Assembly: GCA_031261425.1 (NCBI GenBank)
Contig: JAISJR010000073.1
Span: 1-62,451 of the forward strand
Direction of reading: 5' to 3'
DNA: 62,451 nucleotides
Origin: Planctomycetota bacterium
GTDB taxonomy: Bacteria; Planctomycetota; SZUA-567
Below the pieces are notes generated by a model, which worked only from the letters and a program-made list of their open reading frames with translations, had not been told where the DNA came from and did not search any database. The position numbers and the translations under genes are program-made. Numbering within the stretch: the stretch's first letter is position 1; each line of letters opens with the position of its first letter. Below are positions 50,610 through 59,883 of this stretch, piece by piece.

Positions 50610-52040
50610 ATGTCTAAACGACTGACTCACCTCTGGCTACCGATTGTTTCACTGCTGGTCATCGCCTTGCTGACCTCAACGGCGGTGATTTATCCGCAAT
50701 TTTTTCTTGCCGCCTTATCGTTGCCGGACGCCTATTTTCTGCCGTTGCTCTTATCTGCCGCGACGCTTTCCAGCGGCGCGTTTCTGTTGGCGGTTTGGTT
50801 AGTCGCGCAACCGGCTTGGCGAGTGGCGCGTAATTTTAGGCGTTTGGCGGCGCACTCGCGGGCGACGGTAACGGTGGAATTTATGTTGGTGATACCGATT
50901 GTCGGGGTGATTTTTTCCACGGTCTTCGCGTTGGCGGAAATCTCGCACGCGCAAATTATTTTCCGTTATGCCGCGTTTAGCGCTTCGCGCGCCGGCGCGG
51001 TCGAGGATTATTCTTCGAATAGCCACGACTGGAGCGATTTTCTGAAGATGTTTTCCGATATGGTCAACGCTTTCAAAAACGGCGGCTATGATATGCCGAC
51101 AAACGCGCAGGATCGGATGCGCGTCGCGGCGGCGGTGGCGCTCGCCGGACTCGACAGTCGCTCTTTCAGACGTGGCGATGTCAACTATGCCTTTGACGAA
51201 GACGCTTTGGCTGAACTTTTAGCCGAAAAAAAGACGAGCGGCGGAAAAATTTTATCCGGTATATGGAGGAGATTGGGGGGCGCCGCAGGACTCTACAATT
51301 GGAATCCGTGGCAAGGGCGAAGCGGTGATGAGGTTTTTAGCGACCGATTGCAGACGGCGCTAACTGTTTTTGACGATGCCAATCCGTCGTTGAGCGAAAC
51401 GTTCCGCTACACCGACGCGGATATGGGGATTATTCAAGAATTAACTCATCAACTTGCGAATGTAATTAAAGACGCCATTAAAAACCTGTTGACGAAAGCC
51501 GGCGAAAAAAAGAAAAACGGCGGCGACGGGGCAGTTATGGGGCTCATCAAAACTGTGCTAGGAAAAATTGTTGATGCCGATATAATTGGCACGCTCGTCG
51601 ATAAATTGTTAGAGAACACCTTAGACAAATTTACCGGTTGGCTTGACAAAATGGTCAGCGATTATACGCATATCGGGTACTTTTTAGCGCCGCCGGTGAT
51701 AGAAAACAGTATGAAATTTAACCTCCGCTTGCGTCCGGCATCGTTGTTTTGGCTGATTGCGTCGTGGAAAAATAGAGACCTCGACGGCAACCGTTATTTG
51801 ACGTTGACGCGCACCGACGAGCGGAAAGATGAAAAAAAAGAAGGCGGAAAATTGCTACCGTTGAGAATGATGACTTCCGGCCACTTGATAGATAAACCGA
51901 TGATTCCGCCGCTGTTTTTTGAGGTTAATTTTATGTTGGGCGATTCGTCTATCTTTTCGCCTTTCAAAGAAGAATCAAAACCAGAAGAAAAACCAGGTCC
52001 GCCAACGCCGCCGCCATCGGATCCCGGCCGCGGGATTTGA
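50610..52040 (+). CDS. TadE/TadG-like pilus protein with extra helices
   Basis: A 476-residue protein. Two N-terminal membrane helices (about 9-30 and 40-65) precede a TadE-like segment RATVTVEFMLVIPIVGVIFS (about 84-103), the pseudopilin-like helix that a TadV peptidase can process. The rest is periplasmic, with a Pro-rich C-terminus (PGPPTPPPSDPGRG). TadE/F/G proteins are minor components that help assemble Flp pili. The first helices are unusual for TadE. The coding DNA is noticeably more A/T-rich than its neighbours. Start at 50610; no clear SD. Confidence 0.78.
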   Translation: MSKRLTHLWLPIVSLLVIALLTSTAVIYPQFFLAALSLPDAYFLPLLLSAATLSSGAFLLAVWLVAQPAWRVARNFRRLAAHSRATVTVEFMLVIPIVGVIFSTVFALAEISHAQIIFRYAAFSASRAGAVEDYSSNSHDWSDFLKMFSDMVNAFKNGGYDMPTNAQDRMRVAAAVALAGLDSRSFRRGDVNYAFDEDALAELLAEKKTSGGKILSGIWRRLGGAAGLYNWNPWQGRSGDEVFSDRLQTALTVFDDANPSLSETFRYTDADMGIIQELTHQLANVIKDAIKNLLTKAGEKKKNGGDGAVMGLIKTVLGKIVDADIIGTLVDKLLENTLDKFTGWLDKMVSDYTHIGYFLAPPVIENSMKFNLRLRPASLFWLIASWKNRDLDGNRYLTLTRTDERKDEKKEGGKLLPLRMMTSGHLIDKPMIPPLFFEVNFMLGDSSIFSPFKEESKPEEKPGPPTPPPSDPGRGI

Positions 52041-52105
52041 GTGCGTGAACAACTGTGCGGCGCGGCGTTACGGTATTTTTAGAATTCCCCAGTAAGGGCA
52101 ACTGT

Positions 52106-53527
52106 ATGAAAAATCTCCATCACGATGAGCGTAGCACCGTAACGGTCGGCTTTTTGTTTTTGATGGTGCCGCTGTATCTGTGCATTGCCGCCATTTGGAA
52201 TACCGGTTCGTTGGTTGACCAGAAAATGCGCGCGCAGGCGCTTGCCGACTCGGTGGCGTTAAGCGCCGCGTCGCAGATGAGCCATTCAATCAATCAAATG
52301 ATAATGTTGAATATGCTCGCGCTTCGCGCCAAGTCCGCCGAAGCCACCGCCTTACGTTGTTTATTAACTGCTGTTGTTGGCGGAGCGGTTGCTACCGCCA
52401 ACTTATTACTTTCGACGATACCGCCGCCGCCGGCGCCAAATCCATATTTCGATCCGGCGGAAGCCACCATAGCCGGTCTTGATATAGCATTTCTCGCGGC
52501 GTGGGCAGCAAAAATTGGTAAGGTAATGGCCAGCAACGATTACCAAGAGGTTACCAAGTTAGATATAGATGAACAACAGAAAAAAGTGAATGAAAAATTA
52601 CTGAAACGAATGTACCAACAAATATCGGACATTAACGAGGCGGCTAATAACAACTTTAAAAAACCGGGCGGGGTCGGTGATTTTCTCGACGATGTCCGCG
52701 ACGCAAGAAATGTGAAACGCATCGAGACATATAAGATATACGTTGCACATAAGGATGCCGATATCTATCACCCCGAGAGTGAAAAAGCATCGAGCGAAAA
52801 AATTATTTTCAAAGAAACAGAGTATCATCAAAGATTGGCGGCGCTAACGGCTCGCGTCATTCTTGCCGACGGACAATGGGCGAAGGCCTCGAAATTCAAT
52901 ATCGCCCTAGATTTTGCGAACGATAAAAATTTGGAGGAACCAGATGCAAGTTGGCTATTCCCAGCGTTGCGATCGCACAAGTTTTTTGAACCCCTCAAAA
53001 GCAAAAAGCCGTTTCCGATTTCGGTTAAATGGATGACAATTTCTTTAGGTTGGTATGGTATGGGATTAGCGTCCTCGCTTGGGTATGCCGGAGGTCAGTG
53101 GGGCTATGTTTTTGACGAAGACGATAGGGACTTGTTGCAAGTGGCGGTGATAGTGGAGAAATCCGACGATATTCCATTTGTAGGCGGACATCTTCCAGAC
53201 AATATGCCAAACTACTCGTTTATGGCGACCGGCTTTTTTAGGTCGGTAAATGAGCGTAAGGTGATAGCGATGGCGCAGGCGGAAACCTACAATACTTACT
53301 ACCGTCTTATCAAAAATCTGACGTTTTTAAGCGAAATATTGGGCGGACTTAACGACAGTGGACTTTTCCGCTGGATGCAGTGGGCGAGTTTGGGCGCGAA
53401 TTATCAGGCGCGGCTAACTCGCATTGATTCGCAATGGTTGGGCGCAGTCAAAGCCGACAAGTTCAAAAGTTACTTAGAAGATACTCTCAAACTCAAGAGC
53501 GGAGACGCCAATGTTTTTCTGCACTAA
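52106..53527 (+). CDS. TadG-like pilus protein
   Basis: A 473-residue protein beginning MKNLHHDERSTVTVGFLFLM, where DERSTVTVGF matches the Flp/TadE start pattern, followed by a helix (about 12-30) and LADSVALSAASQMSHSINQM, the TadG/RcpG-type region. The remainder is periplasmic and unusual; the middle (about 150-300) is A/T-rich in DNA and poorly conserved-looking. Start at 52106 (AAGGGCAACTGT upstream) rather than an upstream in-frame Met. It overlaps the next gene by 17 bases, so the three TadE/G genes form an operon. Confidence 0.78.
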   Translation: MKNLHHDERSTVTVGFLFLMVPLYLCIAAIWNTGSLVDQKMRAQALADSVALSAASQMSHSINQMIMLNMLALRAKSAEATALRCLLTAVVGGAVATANLLLSTIPPPPAPNPYFDPAEATIAGLDIAFLAAWAAKIGKVMASNDYQEVTKLDIDEQQKKVNEKLLKRMYQQISDINEAANNNFKKPGGVGDFLDDVRDARNVKRIETYKIYVAHKDADIYHPESEKASSEKIIFKETEYHQRLAALTARVILADGQWAKASKFNIALDFANDKNLEEPDASWLFPALRSHKFFEPLKSKKPFPISVKWMTISLGWYGMGLASSLGYAGGQWGYVFDEDDRDLLQVAVIVEKSDDIPFVGGHLPDNMPNYSFMATGFFRSVNERKVIAMAQAETYNTYYRLIKNLTFLSEILGGLNDSGLFRWMQWASLGANYQARLTRIDSQWLGAVKADKFKSYLEDTLKLKSGDANVFLH

Positions 53528-54143
53528 AACCGGAACTCCCGACCCTTCGGATAAGTTAGACCTCGCCGGTTGTCGCGGTTCCGCGATAATTGAGACGTTG
53601 CTTATTGTCCCGCCGATGCTGCTGCTCTGTTTCACGATGTATTCTGTGCTTAATTTTTGGCAGGACGTGCATATTGACCGCAATACGAAATTGATTTCGG
53701 AGGTGGTGCGGCAGAATTCGACGATGGTTGCGGGGTTTGACCACGAACTCGTCGATAGCACGAAAGAAATCAACATAGCTGAAGAAGGCAAGAAAAAGAA
53801 TGACGGAATAACCAATCCTCGTGTTCCAAAAGATAATGAGGATTACGATGGATTGAACAAAAAATATATCGTCATTCGCTACGGCAACCGGCAGTCCCCT
53901 GAGCTTAAGTTCAATCCCAGAGACCTCTGGGCGTATATTGACCATCTGTTTCTCGGTATTCAGCGCAAAATAATATTCGTGCGCGGCGTCAATACGTGGT
54001 CGAATTTTCTGTTCTTACGCGGACAGTCAGCCAGTTTTTACGAAACCGACGGCGGCGAACGCGACCCGCGCGTCAAATGGTTCAACGAAGCCGGCGGCGA
54101 GAAAATCGACAAAGTCCGCAAAGGTTTACAGTTGGGGTCGTGA
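53511..54143 (+). CDS. TadE-like pilus protein
   Basis: A 210-residue protein with a TadE-type N-terminal helix: GSAIIETLLIVPPMLLLCFT (about 23-42), again with the Glu that marks processed pseudopilins. The C-terminal 150 residues are polar and charged with LWAYIDHLFLGIQRKIIFVR. It starts within the end of the TadG-like gene, which argues for translational coupling. It ends convergent with the prepilin peptidase gene. Confidence 0.78.
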   Translation: MFFCTKTGTPDPSDKLDLAGCRGSAIIETLLIVPPMLLLCFTMYSVLNFWQDVHIDRNTKLISEVVRQNSTMVAGFDHELVDSTKEINIAEEGKKKNDGITNPRVPKDNEDYDGLNKKYIVIRYGNRQSPELKFNPRDLWAYIDHLFLGIQRKIIFVRGVNTWSNFLFLRGQSASFYETDGGERDPRVKWFNEAGGEKIDKVRKGLQLGS

Positions 54144-54195
54144 AGTGAATTGTCGTGAAAAATGAAGTCGTGATAGTCGTGAGAAATGAAAAGGA

Positions 54196-55023
54196 TTAGG
54201 GCAACACTTCGCGTAACCACGCATTTAAATTCACATACGGTAGTAAAATCAGGGCGATTAACAGCGACAGGCAAAACGGCGATTCGGAATTTTTGAATTT
54301 CAGCGGCGAAGAAAAATCGCGCAACCAAATCAAATGAATAATCCGTCCCAATAAAATTTGCAAGTTCTGAAACAACGCGCCGCGAAACGTCAAATTGATA
54401 ATGCCGACCGCGAGCGCGACCAACAACGTATTCAACAAAATTGAAATGGATAAAGACCAACCGGCGAGCGCGCCGAGCGCCGCGATAATTTTTACATCGC
54501 CGCCGCCTAATCCGCGCACCGCAAAACTGACCACGCCCACCACAACGCACAAACCGAAGCCCTTTAGCGACTCCCACGCCACGCCCCACTGACCGGTGTT
54601 TGCGCCAATCCACGCCGAGACCTCGCGCCAATTCCACGCTTCGCACAGCGGCGCGATTGCCAAATTCAGCGCCAACGCCGAAATTAACGCCGCGTAACTG
54701 AAACGGTTGGGGATTTTCCGAAATGCCGCGTCGCTCAACGCCGCCGCGCCGACCATCGCGTAAAGCGTTACAATCACAAAATAGCCGCCGCGGTTGGCGC
54801 CGTCGTATTCGGCAAATAAATAAGACGCGACCGCCGCGCAAATCGCGAGCGCCACGCCCCAGAGCAACAAAAATATTCTAAACGGCAACCGACGGCGCGG
54901 CGCTTTTTCGGCGAGCGCGACCGGCGCGGCTTCGCTATTCGCCGCCGCCGTTGCCGGAGAATTTTCGGCATTGCCGCCGTCGTTTGGCGCGGAAGAAATT
55001 TCGGATTGGTCGTTGTCGCTCAT
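54196..55023 (-). CDS. A24-family prepilin peptidase (TadV/CpaA-like)
   Basis: A 275-residue aspartic peptidase of the inner membrane that processes Flp pilins and TadE/F. The two catalytic Asp are seen in AALSDAAFRKIPN and GLGGGDVKIIAALG. About seven helices follow a disordered Ala/Ser-rich cytosolic N-terminus of about 50 residues, which CpaA/TadV proteins usually lack. It has no methyltransferase domain, as in Tad systems. Start at 55023 (or the Met before it at 55026). The tiny pilin genes lie directly upstream. Confidence 0.88.
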   Translation of the reverse strand: MSDNDQSEISSAPNDGGNAENSPATAAANSEAAPVALAEKAPRRRLPFRIFLLLWGVALAICAAVASYLFAEYDGANRGGYFVIVTLYAMVGAAALSDAAFRKIPNRFSYAALISALALNLAIAPLCEAWNWREVSAWIGANTGQWGVAWESLKGFGLCVVVGVVSFAVRGLGGGDVKIIAALGALAGWSLSISILLNTLLVALAVGIINLTFRGALFQNLQILLGRIIHLIWLRDFSSPLKFKNSESPFCLSLLIALILLPYVNLNAWLREVLP

Positions 55024-55118
55024 CATTTTTGCCAATGTCGTTGCCGGAAAACTCACGAAAAAAACACGAAAACTGATTTCGTGTTTTTTTCGGGTCAACC
55101 CAATTAGGGTTGGTCTAA

Positions 55119-55361
55119 CTAATCAGTGATTCCAAGAGTATTCTTGAATTCACCAACCTTCTGGTTGGCTATACTCCTCCCGCTATCCACATCTTTGGCT
55201 TCCTCCGCGCCGCTTTGCAAAACCCACCTCGCTACGTAGTAAATCGCGACCATTACGATTAACGCGACAATCACTAACAACACCCATTCGACGGTGCCCG
55301 GCGCGCTTTCGTCGTCGTGTAATTTCTTGGCGAAATTACGCATTTTCTTCGTCAGTTCCAT
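55119..55361 (-). CDS. Flp-like pilin 1
   Basis: An 80-residue pilin-like protein: charged leader MELTKKMRNFAKKLHDDES, then GTVEWVLLVIVALIVMVAI, a single hydrophobic helix with Glu at the class III position, and a 35-residue tail. AAGGAG precedes the start at 55361. The longer reading adds ten codons without support. Candidate major pilin of the Tad locus. Confidence 0.85.
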   Translation of the reverse strand: MELTKKMRNFAKKLHDDESAPGTVEWVLLVIVALIVMVAIYYVARWVLQSGAEEAKDVDSGRSIANQKVGEFKNTLGITD

Positions 55362-55434
55362 TGTTTTTCTCCTTTTGTATGAGATGGACAAAAATACAGT
55401 TAATTTTAGCGGACGGCAAGCGTAGGGGCAAAGG

Positions 55435-55629
55435 TCAATCTCCTTGAATGTCTTTGACGGTTTCAGCCGTGGAGTTCATCGCCCATATCGCCAAGTGATA
55501 AAGCGCCCCCAACACGAGAAGCGCGACGGTAATGACCATCATCCATTCGACGGTAACGGTCGCGCCTTCGTCGTCGTGCAGTTCGCGCAACAGTTCGCGC
55601 CAATTTTTCTCGGTCAATGAAAAGTCCAT
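55435..55629 (-). CDS. Flp-like pilin 2
   Basis: A 64-residue pilin-like protein with leader MDFSLTEKNWRELLRELHDD, then EGATVTVEWMMVITVALLVLGALYHL and a short tail. It shares the DDExxxTVEW cleavage context with pilin 1 and with the TadE/G-like proteins. GAGGATAAAC is upstream. One of three consecutive pilin genes. Confidence 0.85.
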   Translation of the reverse strand: MDFSLTEKNWRELLRELHDDEGATVTVEWMMVITVALLVLGALYHLAIWAMNSTAETVKDIQGD

Positions 55630-55664
55630 AAGTTTATCCTCGCTTTCAGAAGAGCAATTTACAA

Positions 55665-55768
55665 ACCGAAGAGTTTAGAGTTGAGAGTTGAGCGGTGGAG
55701 TTGTTTTTTTTAATGCGCGAAGCGCAACCTTTGCTTAACTCTGAACTCTGAACTCTCAACTCTGGATT
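55665..55768. repeat. Opposed heptamer arrays with core
   Basis: GAGAGTT units, core GGTGGAGTTG...TTTTTAATGCGCGAAGCGCA, then CAACTCT/GAACTCT units; sits between pilin 2 and pilin 3. Confidence 0.88.
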
Positions 55769-55770
55769 TT

Positions 55771-55950
55771 CTACCCAAACGGCAACGCGATAATCAACGC
55801 GCTCCGGTAAAATTGTATGCCGATGATGGTGTTGACGCCGGCGATTATCGCGAAACTCGTCAACGCCACCACGCCGGTAACGAGCAACCACTCCACCGTT
55901 ACGCCGCCGCTTTCGTCGTTGAATAATTGCCGCCAAGGTCGCCGTTTCAT
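55771..55950 (-). CDS. Flp-like pilin 3 (59 residues)
   Basis: A very short gene found by eye. ATG at 55950 follows GAGGGGAAAAA; the product reads MKRRPWRQLFNDESGGVTVE, then WLLVTGVVALTSFAIIAG, then NTIIGIQFYRSALIIALPFG and a TAG stop at 55771-55773. The NDESGGVTVEW junction matches the other two pilins. The short hydrophobic tail differs from pilins 1 and 2, so it may be a minor pilin. Confidence 0.82.
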   Translation of the reverse strand: MKRRPWRQLFNDESGGVTVEWLLVTGVVALTSFAIIAGVNTIIGIQFYRSALIIALPFG

Positions 55951-56098
55951 TTTTTCCCCTCGCCTAAAACGTCAACGATGATAGCCGCTTTTTTTAATTG
56001 TAAAAGATTTATTTCAGCGCGGCGGCGCAAAAAACCGAAAAAAAGAAAGAGTGTGAAATCTTTCTTTGCCGCTCATTTTTCTATCTCGGAGTAAAACC

Positions 56099-58639
56099 AT
56101 GCGCAACCGCTCGCCGTTCAAACTGTCGTTCCAATGGGTCAATTCTCTGCCGCGCTTGGCGGGCGTCGCCGCGCTCAGCGCGGGGATTGTGTGGGCGGGC
56201 GAAAATCCGGCGGAGTTGGCGCAACCGACTTTTTTAATGCAACAAAACGCCGACGGCTCGGTAAGCACGGTGTTCCCCGGCGGACTGCCGCCGGCGGCGC
56301 AGAACGCTTTGGCGCAGGCGCAAGGCGCTGGGGCGTCGGTCGCGAACAACCCGCTCGCCGCCGCCGCGCCCGCGCCGAAAAAAGAAGAAAAGAAAAAAGT
56401 CGAGGCGCCGACGATTTGCGACATTAACGTCGGCAAATACGACACGGTGGATATTCACGCGCAAAACGTGGCGATTTCGACGGTGTTGGAAGAACTCGCG
56501 GTCAAGTCGCGCCGCAACATTATTCTTGCCGCCGACGCCGACCGCGCGGTGTCGATGACGATGTATGCCGTGCCGTTTTTCGACGCGCTGGCGATTATTT
56601 TGGACGTGAACGGCTTAGGGTTTAGTCAGGAAGGCGACTTCATCAAGGTCTTTACCAAAGAGCAAATCCGCAAACGCGAACAAGGCAAAAACGGTCTCGA
56701 ATCGCGCATTTTCTACTTGCGCTACTTGCGCGCCAAAGACGCCAAAACCGCGGTGGAAGGATTGTTGTCGGAAAACGGCAAAGCCGAAGTTATCGCCGAC
56801 GACGAAGGGGGGGGCGGCGGTGGCGGTGGCGGCGGCGGCGGCGGTGGCGGCGATTCGACTGCCGCTTCGCCGACGGACGCGGTGTATAGCCCGACCGCGC
56901 AACCGTTTGTTTTTTCGAGCGCGTTAGTCGTCCACGATTACGAAGATAACATCGCCGCCATCGCCAAGTTGGTCGCCAATTTGGACAAGCGCCCGAAACA
57001 GGTCTTGGTGGAGGCGTCGATTTTGGAAGTGCTATTGGACGATACCAATAAATTCGGGGTGGATTTGAATTTATTACAGACCGACAATCTACTGAGCGGT
57101 AGCGTTATAGATTTAAAATCATTCGCCAGCACGGGCAATGCTGTCAGCGATACTTCGTTCAATGCAAAATTGACGTTAGGCGGCGTTAGCGCCGTCATTT
57201 CCGCGTTGGATAGAGTGGCGCACGTTTCGGTGTTGTCGTCGCCGAAAATTATGTCGTTGGACCGGCAACGGTCGATGGTCTTTGTCGGCGAGAAAGCCAG
57301 TTATCAGGAATTTACGGTTAGCGACGGAGTGGTGTCGCCTTCGACCAAATTTGCCGACGCCGGCATTTCGTTGGATGTCCGTCCGCACATTTTGCCCGAC
57401 GGCAAAATCCGGTTGACCGTGATGCCGAAAGTTAGCAATATCACTTGGAAAAACGGCTTTCCGGTAAAAGACGCGCAGGGGCAGGTGTACACCTCGCAAA
57501 TTCCCGACATTTCGATTCGCGCGGTCGCCGTCGATATTTTGGTGCCGCAAAACGCGACGGCGGTGATTGGCGGTTTATTCCGCGAAGCCACGAACGCCAC
57601 GCGCTCGCAGGTCCCCGGCATCGGCGATTTGCCGTTAGTCGGCGTGGCGGCGCGCACGCAGGACGACGTAAATCAACGCCGCGAACTGATTTTCCTGTTG
57701 CATCCGGTGGTGATTGAAGACGCCGAACTCTCGACGCTTGGCGAACGCTCGGCGCAAGACGGCGCGCAAATTTTATCCGGCGAGCGGCGCGGCTTGCTCC
57801 CGTGGAGCCGTTTGCGGCAGGGCGAACAATTGGCGTTGCGGGCGCACGATTTTATTCGCAATAACAATCCCAAACTCGGCGCGTGGACTTACGACCGGTC
57901 GTTGGAAGTCGGCAGTCATAAAAATCAGGCGGCGGACGCGACGGTGATGCGCGGCTCGCCGGTGCGCGGTTCGGCGACGCCGAGCGCCGACCGCGGGATT
58001 TTGCATCGCGACATTATGAAAAGCGTCCGGCACAAAAAAGGCGACGCGCCCACCGCCGTCATTACCGGCATTGAAAGCGGCGCGGTTTGCGCGGTGAACG
58101 GCGAAGAGTGGTTTGACGACGGCGCGATTATTGACGCCGAATATGTCGATGGCGCCGAGGCGGAAGAAGTCCAAAGCAAAGTCGTGTTGCCGGAAACCGC
58201 CATCGCCCGCACGGCGGCGCCCAGCGACGGTTACGCCGAACGCCAATCAACGGTCGAGCGCTCATCAATAAAAGAAGTCGCGCCCAAAGAAGTCGCGTCG
58301 GCTCCGGTTGCGCCGGCTCCGGTTGGCGAACCGTCAAAGCCGTCGGTCGAAGCGCCCGCGCCGGCGTCGCCGGTCGCAACTCCGGCGGAAGAAACGCCGG
58401 CGGAAGAAACGCCGGAAGAAGAAATTGACGAACTCGAAGAAGAAGACCTTGACGACGAAAATAATGACGGCATCGACGGCGAAACGCCGGCGGGCGCGGC
58501 AAAAATCACGATAAATTTAGAAGAAGATATCTCCGACATCAACCGCGCCATCGTCGATTATATCGCCGAATATGCGTCGTTCGCCGCCGCCGAAAAAGAA
58601 GCGTTAGCCGGTCTGGCGACGCCGGGGAAAAGCAATTAA
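56099..58639 (+). CDS. Tad/T2SS-type secretin with acidic tail
   Basis: An 846-residue outer-membrane secretin. A signal peptide (to about residue 33) leads to N-domains (VDIHAQNVAISTVLEELA, MYAVPFFDALAIILDVNGLG, FYLRYLRAKDAKTAVEGLLS), a run of about 15 Gly in the middle (with a G8 tract), and the secretin beta domain with VLSSPKIMSLDRQRSMVFVG, VRPHILPDGKIRLTVMPKVS, VPGIGDLPLVG and RRELIFLLHPVV. After about residue 560 follow 285 residues of Pro/Glu-rich, acidic tail (EEIDELEEEDLDDENND). The tail is far longer than in typical CpaC/GspD. It forms the pore for the pilus. CGGAG before the ATG at 56099. Confidence 0.9.
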   Translation: MRNRSPFKLSFQWVNSLPRLAGVAALSAGIVWAGENPAELAQPTFLMQQNADGSVSTVFPGGLPPAAQNALAQAQGAGASVANNPLAAAAPAPKKEEKKKVEAPTICDINVGKYDTVDIHAQNVAISTVLEELAVKSRRNIILAADADRAVSMTMYAVPFFDALAIILDVNGLGFSQEGDFIKVFTKEQIRKREQGKNGLESRIFYLRYLRAKDAKTAVEGLLSENGKAEVIADDEGGGGGGGGGGGGGGGDSTAASPTDAVYSPTAQPFVFSSALVVHDYEDNIAAIAKLVANLDKRPKQVLVEASILEVLLDDTNKFGVDLNLLQTDNLLSGSVIDLKSFASTGNAVSDTSFNAKLTLGGVSAVISALDRVAHVSVLSSPKIMSLDRQRSMVFVGEKASYQEFTVSDGVVSPSTKFADAGISLDVRPHILPDGKIRLTVMPKVSNITWKNGFPVKDAQGQVYTSQIPDISIRAVAVDILVPQNATAVIGGLFREATNATRSQVPGIGDLPLVGVAARTQDDVNQRRELIFLLHPVVIEDAELSTLGERSAQDGAQILSGERRGLLPWSRLRQGEQLALRAHDFIRNNNPKLGAWTYDRSLEVGSHKNQAADATVMRGSPVRGSATPSADRGILHRDIMKSVRHKKGDAPTAVITGIESGAVCAVNGEEWFDDGAIIDAEYVDGAEAEEVQSKVVLPETAIARTAAPSDGYAERQSTVERSSIKEVAPKEVASAPVAPAPVGEPSKPSVEAPAPASPVATPAEETPAEETPEEEIDELEEEDLDDENNDGIDGETPAGAAKITINLEEDISDINRAIVDYIAEYASFAAAEKEALAGLATPGKSN
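56807..56849 (+). repeat. G8 tract and GGC/GGT repeat in secretin
   Basis: G8 at 56807-56814 followed by a dozen GGC/GGT codons. In frame now; changes in multiples of three would only change the Gly linker, other changes would truncate the secretin. Confidence 0.8.
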
Positions 58640-58744
58640 CAATTGACAATTAACAATTAAGGAGTTAATCGTCAAAATTTCGCTCGGCGATTTTTAATCG
58701 TCAAACTCCACAATTGTTAATTGTCAATTGTTAATTGTAAATTA
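58636..58744. repeat. Opposed AATTRAC heptamer arrays with core
   Basis: AATTAAC/AATTGAC units, core AAGGAGTTAATCG, TTTCGCTCGGCGA, ATCGTCAAACTCC, then AATTGTT/AATTGTC units. The left arm carries the secretin stop codon; the right arm would encode a false N-terminus of the next gene. Confidence 0.88.
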
Positions 58745-58768
58745 AGAACAGACCATCCGAAAGGCATT

Positions 58769-59881
58769 GTGCGCAAATTCACTTCCCGCCCCAGTATCGT
58801 TTTTGCCGCCGCCGTCTGGTGCGGCGCGTTTTTGTGCGGGTGCAACACCGAGCATAGCGACTTCACCCAAGAGGTCATCACCAAGGGCAACGACAAGCAC
58901 AACGAATTAAAAAGCGCCGCCGCTTACGACGCCGCGCGTCAGCGGTTTGGCGCGGGCGATTTGAAAGCGGCGTATCAACAAATCGAAACGGCGATTGCGC
59001 TAAACAGCCGGGAAGTCGAAGCGTTGCTGTTGCGCGCGCAGATTTTGTTGGAAATGGGCGACGATGAAAACGCGATGCGCGCGGCGGTCAAAGCCGGTCT
59101 AAAAGTCGCGCCGGACGACGCGCGTTTTTACTACTATATGGGCGTGTTTTACGACCGGAACGGCTACGGCGAAAAGGCGTATCAGTGCTACGCTTCGGCG
59201 GCGGAGTTGGACGAAAATTTGGTGCAATACAAACTTGCCGCCGCGGAAATGTTAATGGAATGGTCGAAGTTGGACGAGGCGGAAAATTACTTGCAGACCG
59301 CCAAAAAACGCCATCCCAACGCGGCGGGCGTGCGGCAGTTGCTCGGACAATTGGCGCAATTGCGCGACGACGAGGCGTTGGCGACGCGCTATTTTGAGGA
59401 AGCGATTTTATTGGCGCCGAAAGAAGAGCGGTTGCGGGAAAATCTGGCGCTCTCGTATTACCGGCAAAAAAAATACGACCGCGCCGTCGCGTTGCTGGAA
59501 AAAATGGAACTCGGCAAAAACGAGGACGCGCCGCGCCGCGACTTGCAGGCGATTTTGGCGGAGTGTTATTTGTATGACAACCGTCCGGTGCCGGCGAAAA
59601 AAATTCTGCGCCGGTTGCTGACCGCGCCCGACGGCGAGGCGTATGACTTGTGGGTAAAAATGGCGGAAGTGTCGCTGTTGTTGGAGGATTTAACGTCGTT
59701 GCGCACGGCGGCGGAACGGTTGCTGACGCTCAATCCGCAACAGGAAGACGGCTATTTGGCGCTGTCGCGCTACTGGGATTTAACCGGCGACAAAGAACAA
59801 GCCCGCGCCACGCTCGACCGCCTCCCCGCCGAAGTGCCGCCGTCGCCGCTGTATCGGGACTATCGCGACAGTTTGGAGTGA
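58769..59881 (+). CDS. TPR lipoprotein (TadD-like)
   Basis: A 370-residue lipoprotein with about eight tetratricopeptide repeats (for example DLKAAYQQIETAIALN, YMGVFYDRNGYGEKAYQCY, LDEAENYLQTAKKRHPN). The lipobox FLCGC puts the modified Cys near residue 26. TadD is a TPR protein of Tad loci that assists the secretin at the outer membrane, like PilF/PilW pilotins. The start is taken as GTG 58769 (AAAGG upstream), because in-frame codons further up belong to the repeat array. Directly follows the secretin gene. Confidence 0.82.
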   Translation: MRKFTSRPSIVFAAAVWCGAFLCGCNTEHSDFTQEVITKGNDKHNELKSAAAYDAARQRFGAGDLKAAYQQIETAIALNSREVEALLLRAQILLEMGDDENAMRAAVKAGLKVAPDDARFYYYMGVFYDRNGYGEKAYQCYASAAELDENLVQYKLAAAEMLMEWSKLDEAENYLQTAKKRHPNAAGVRQLLGQLAQLRDDEALATRYFEEAILLAPKEERLRENLALSYYRQKKYDRAVALLEKMELGKNEDAPRRDLQAILAECYLYDNRPVPAKKILRRLLTAPDGEAYDLWVKMAEVSLLLEDLTSLRTAAERLLTLNPQQEDGYLALSRYWDLTGDKEQARATLDRLPAEVPPSPLYRDYRDSLE

Positions 59882-59883
59882 TA

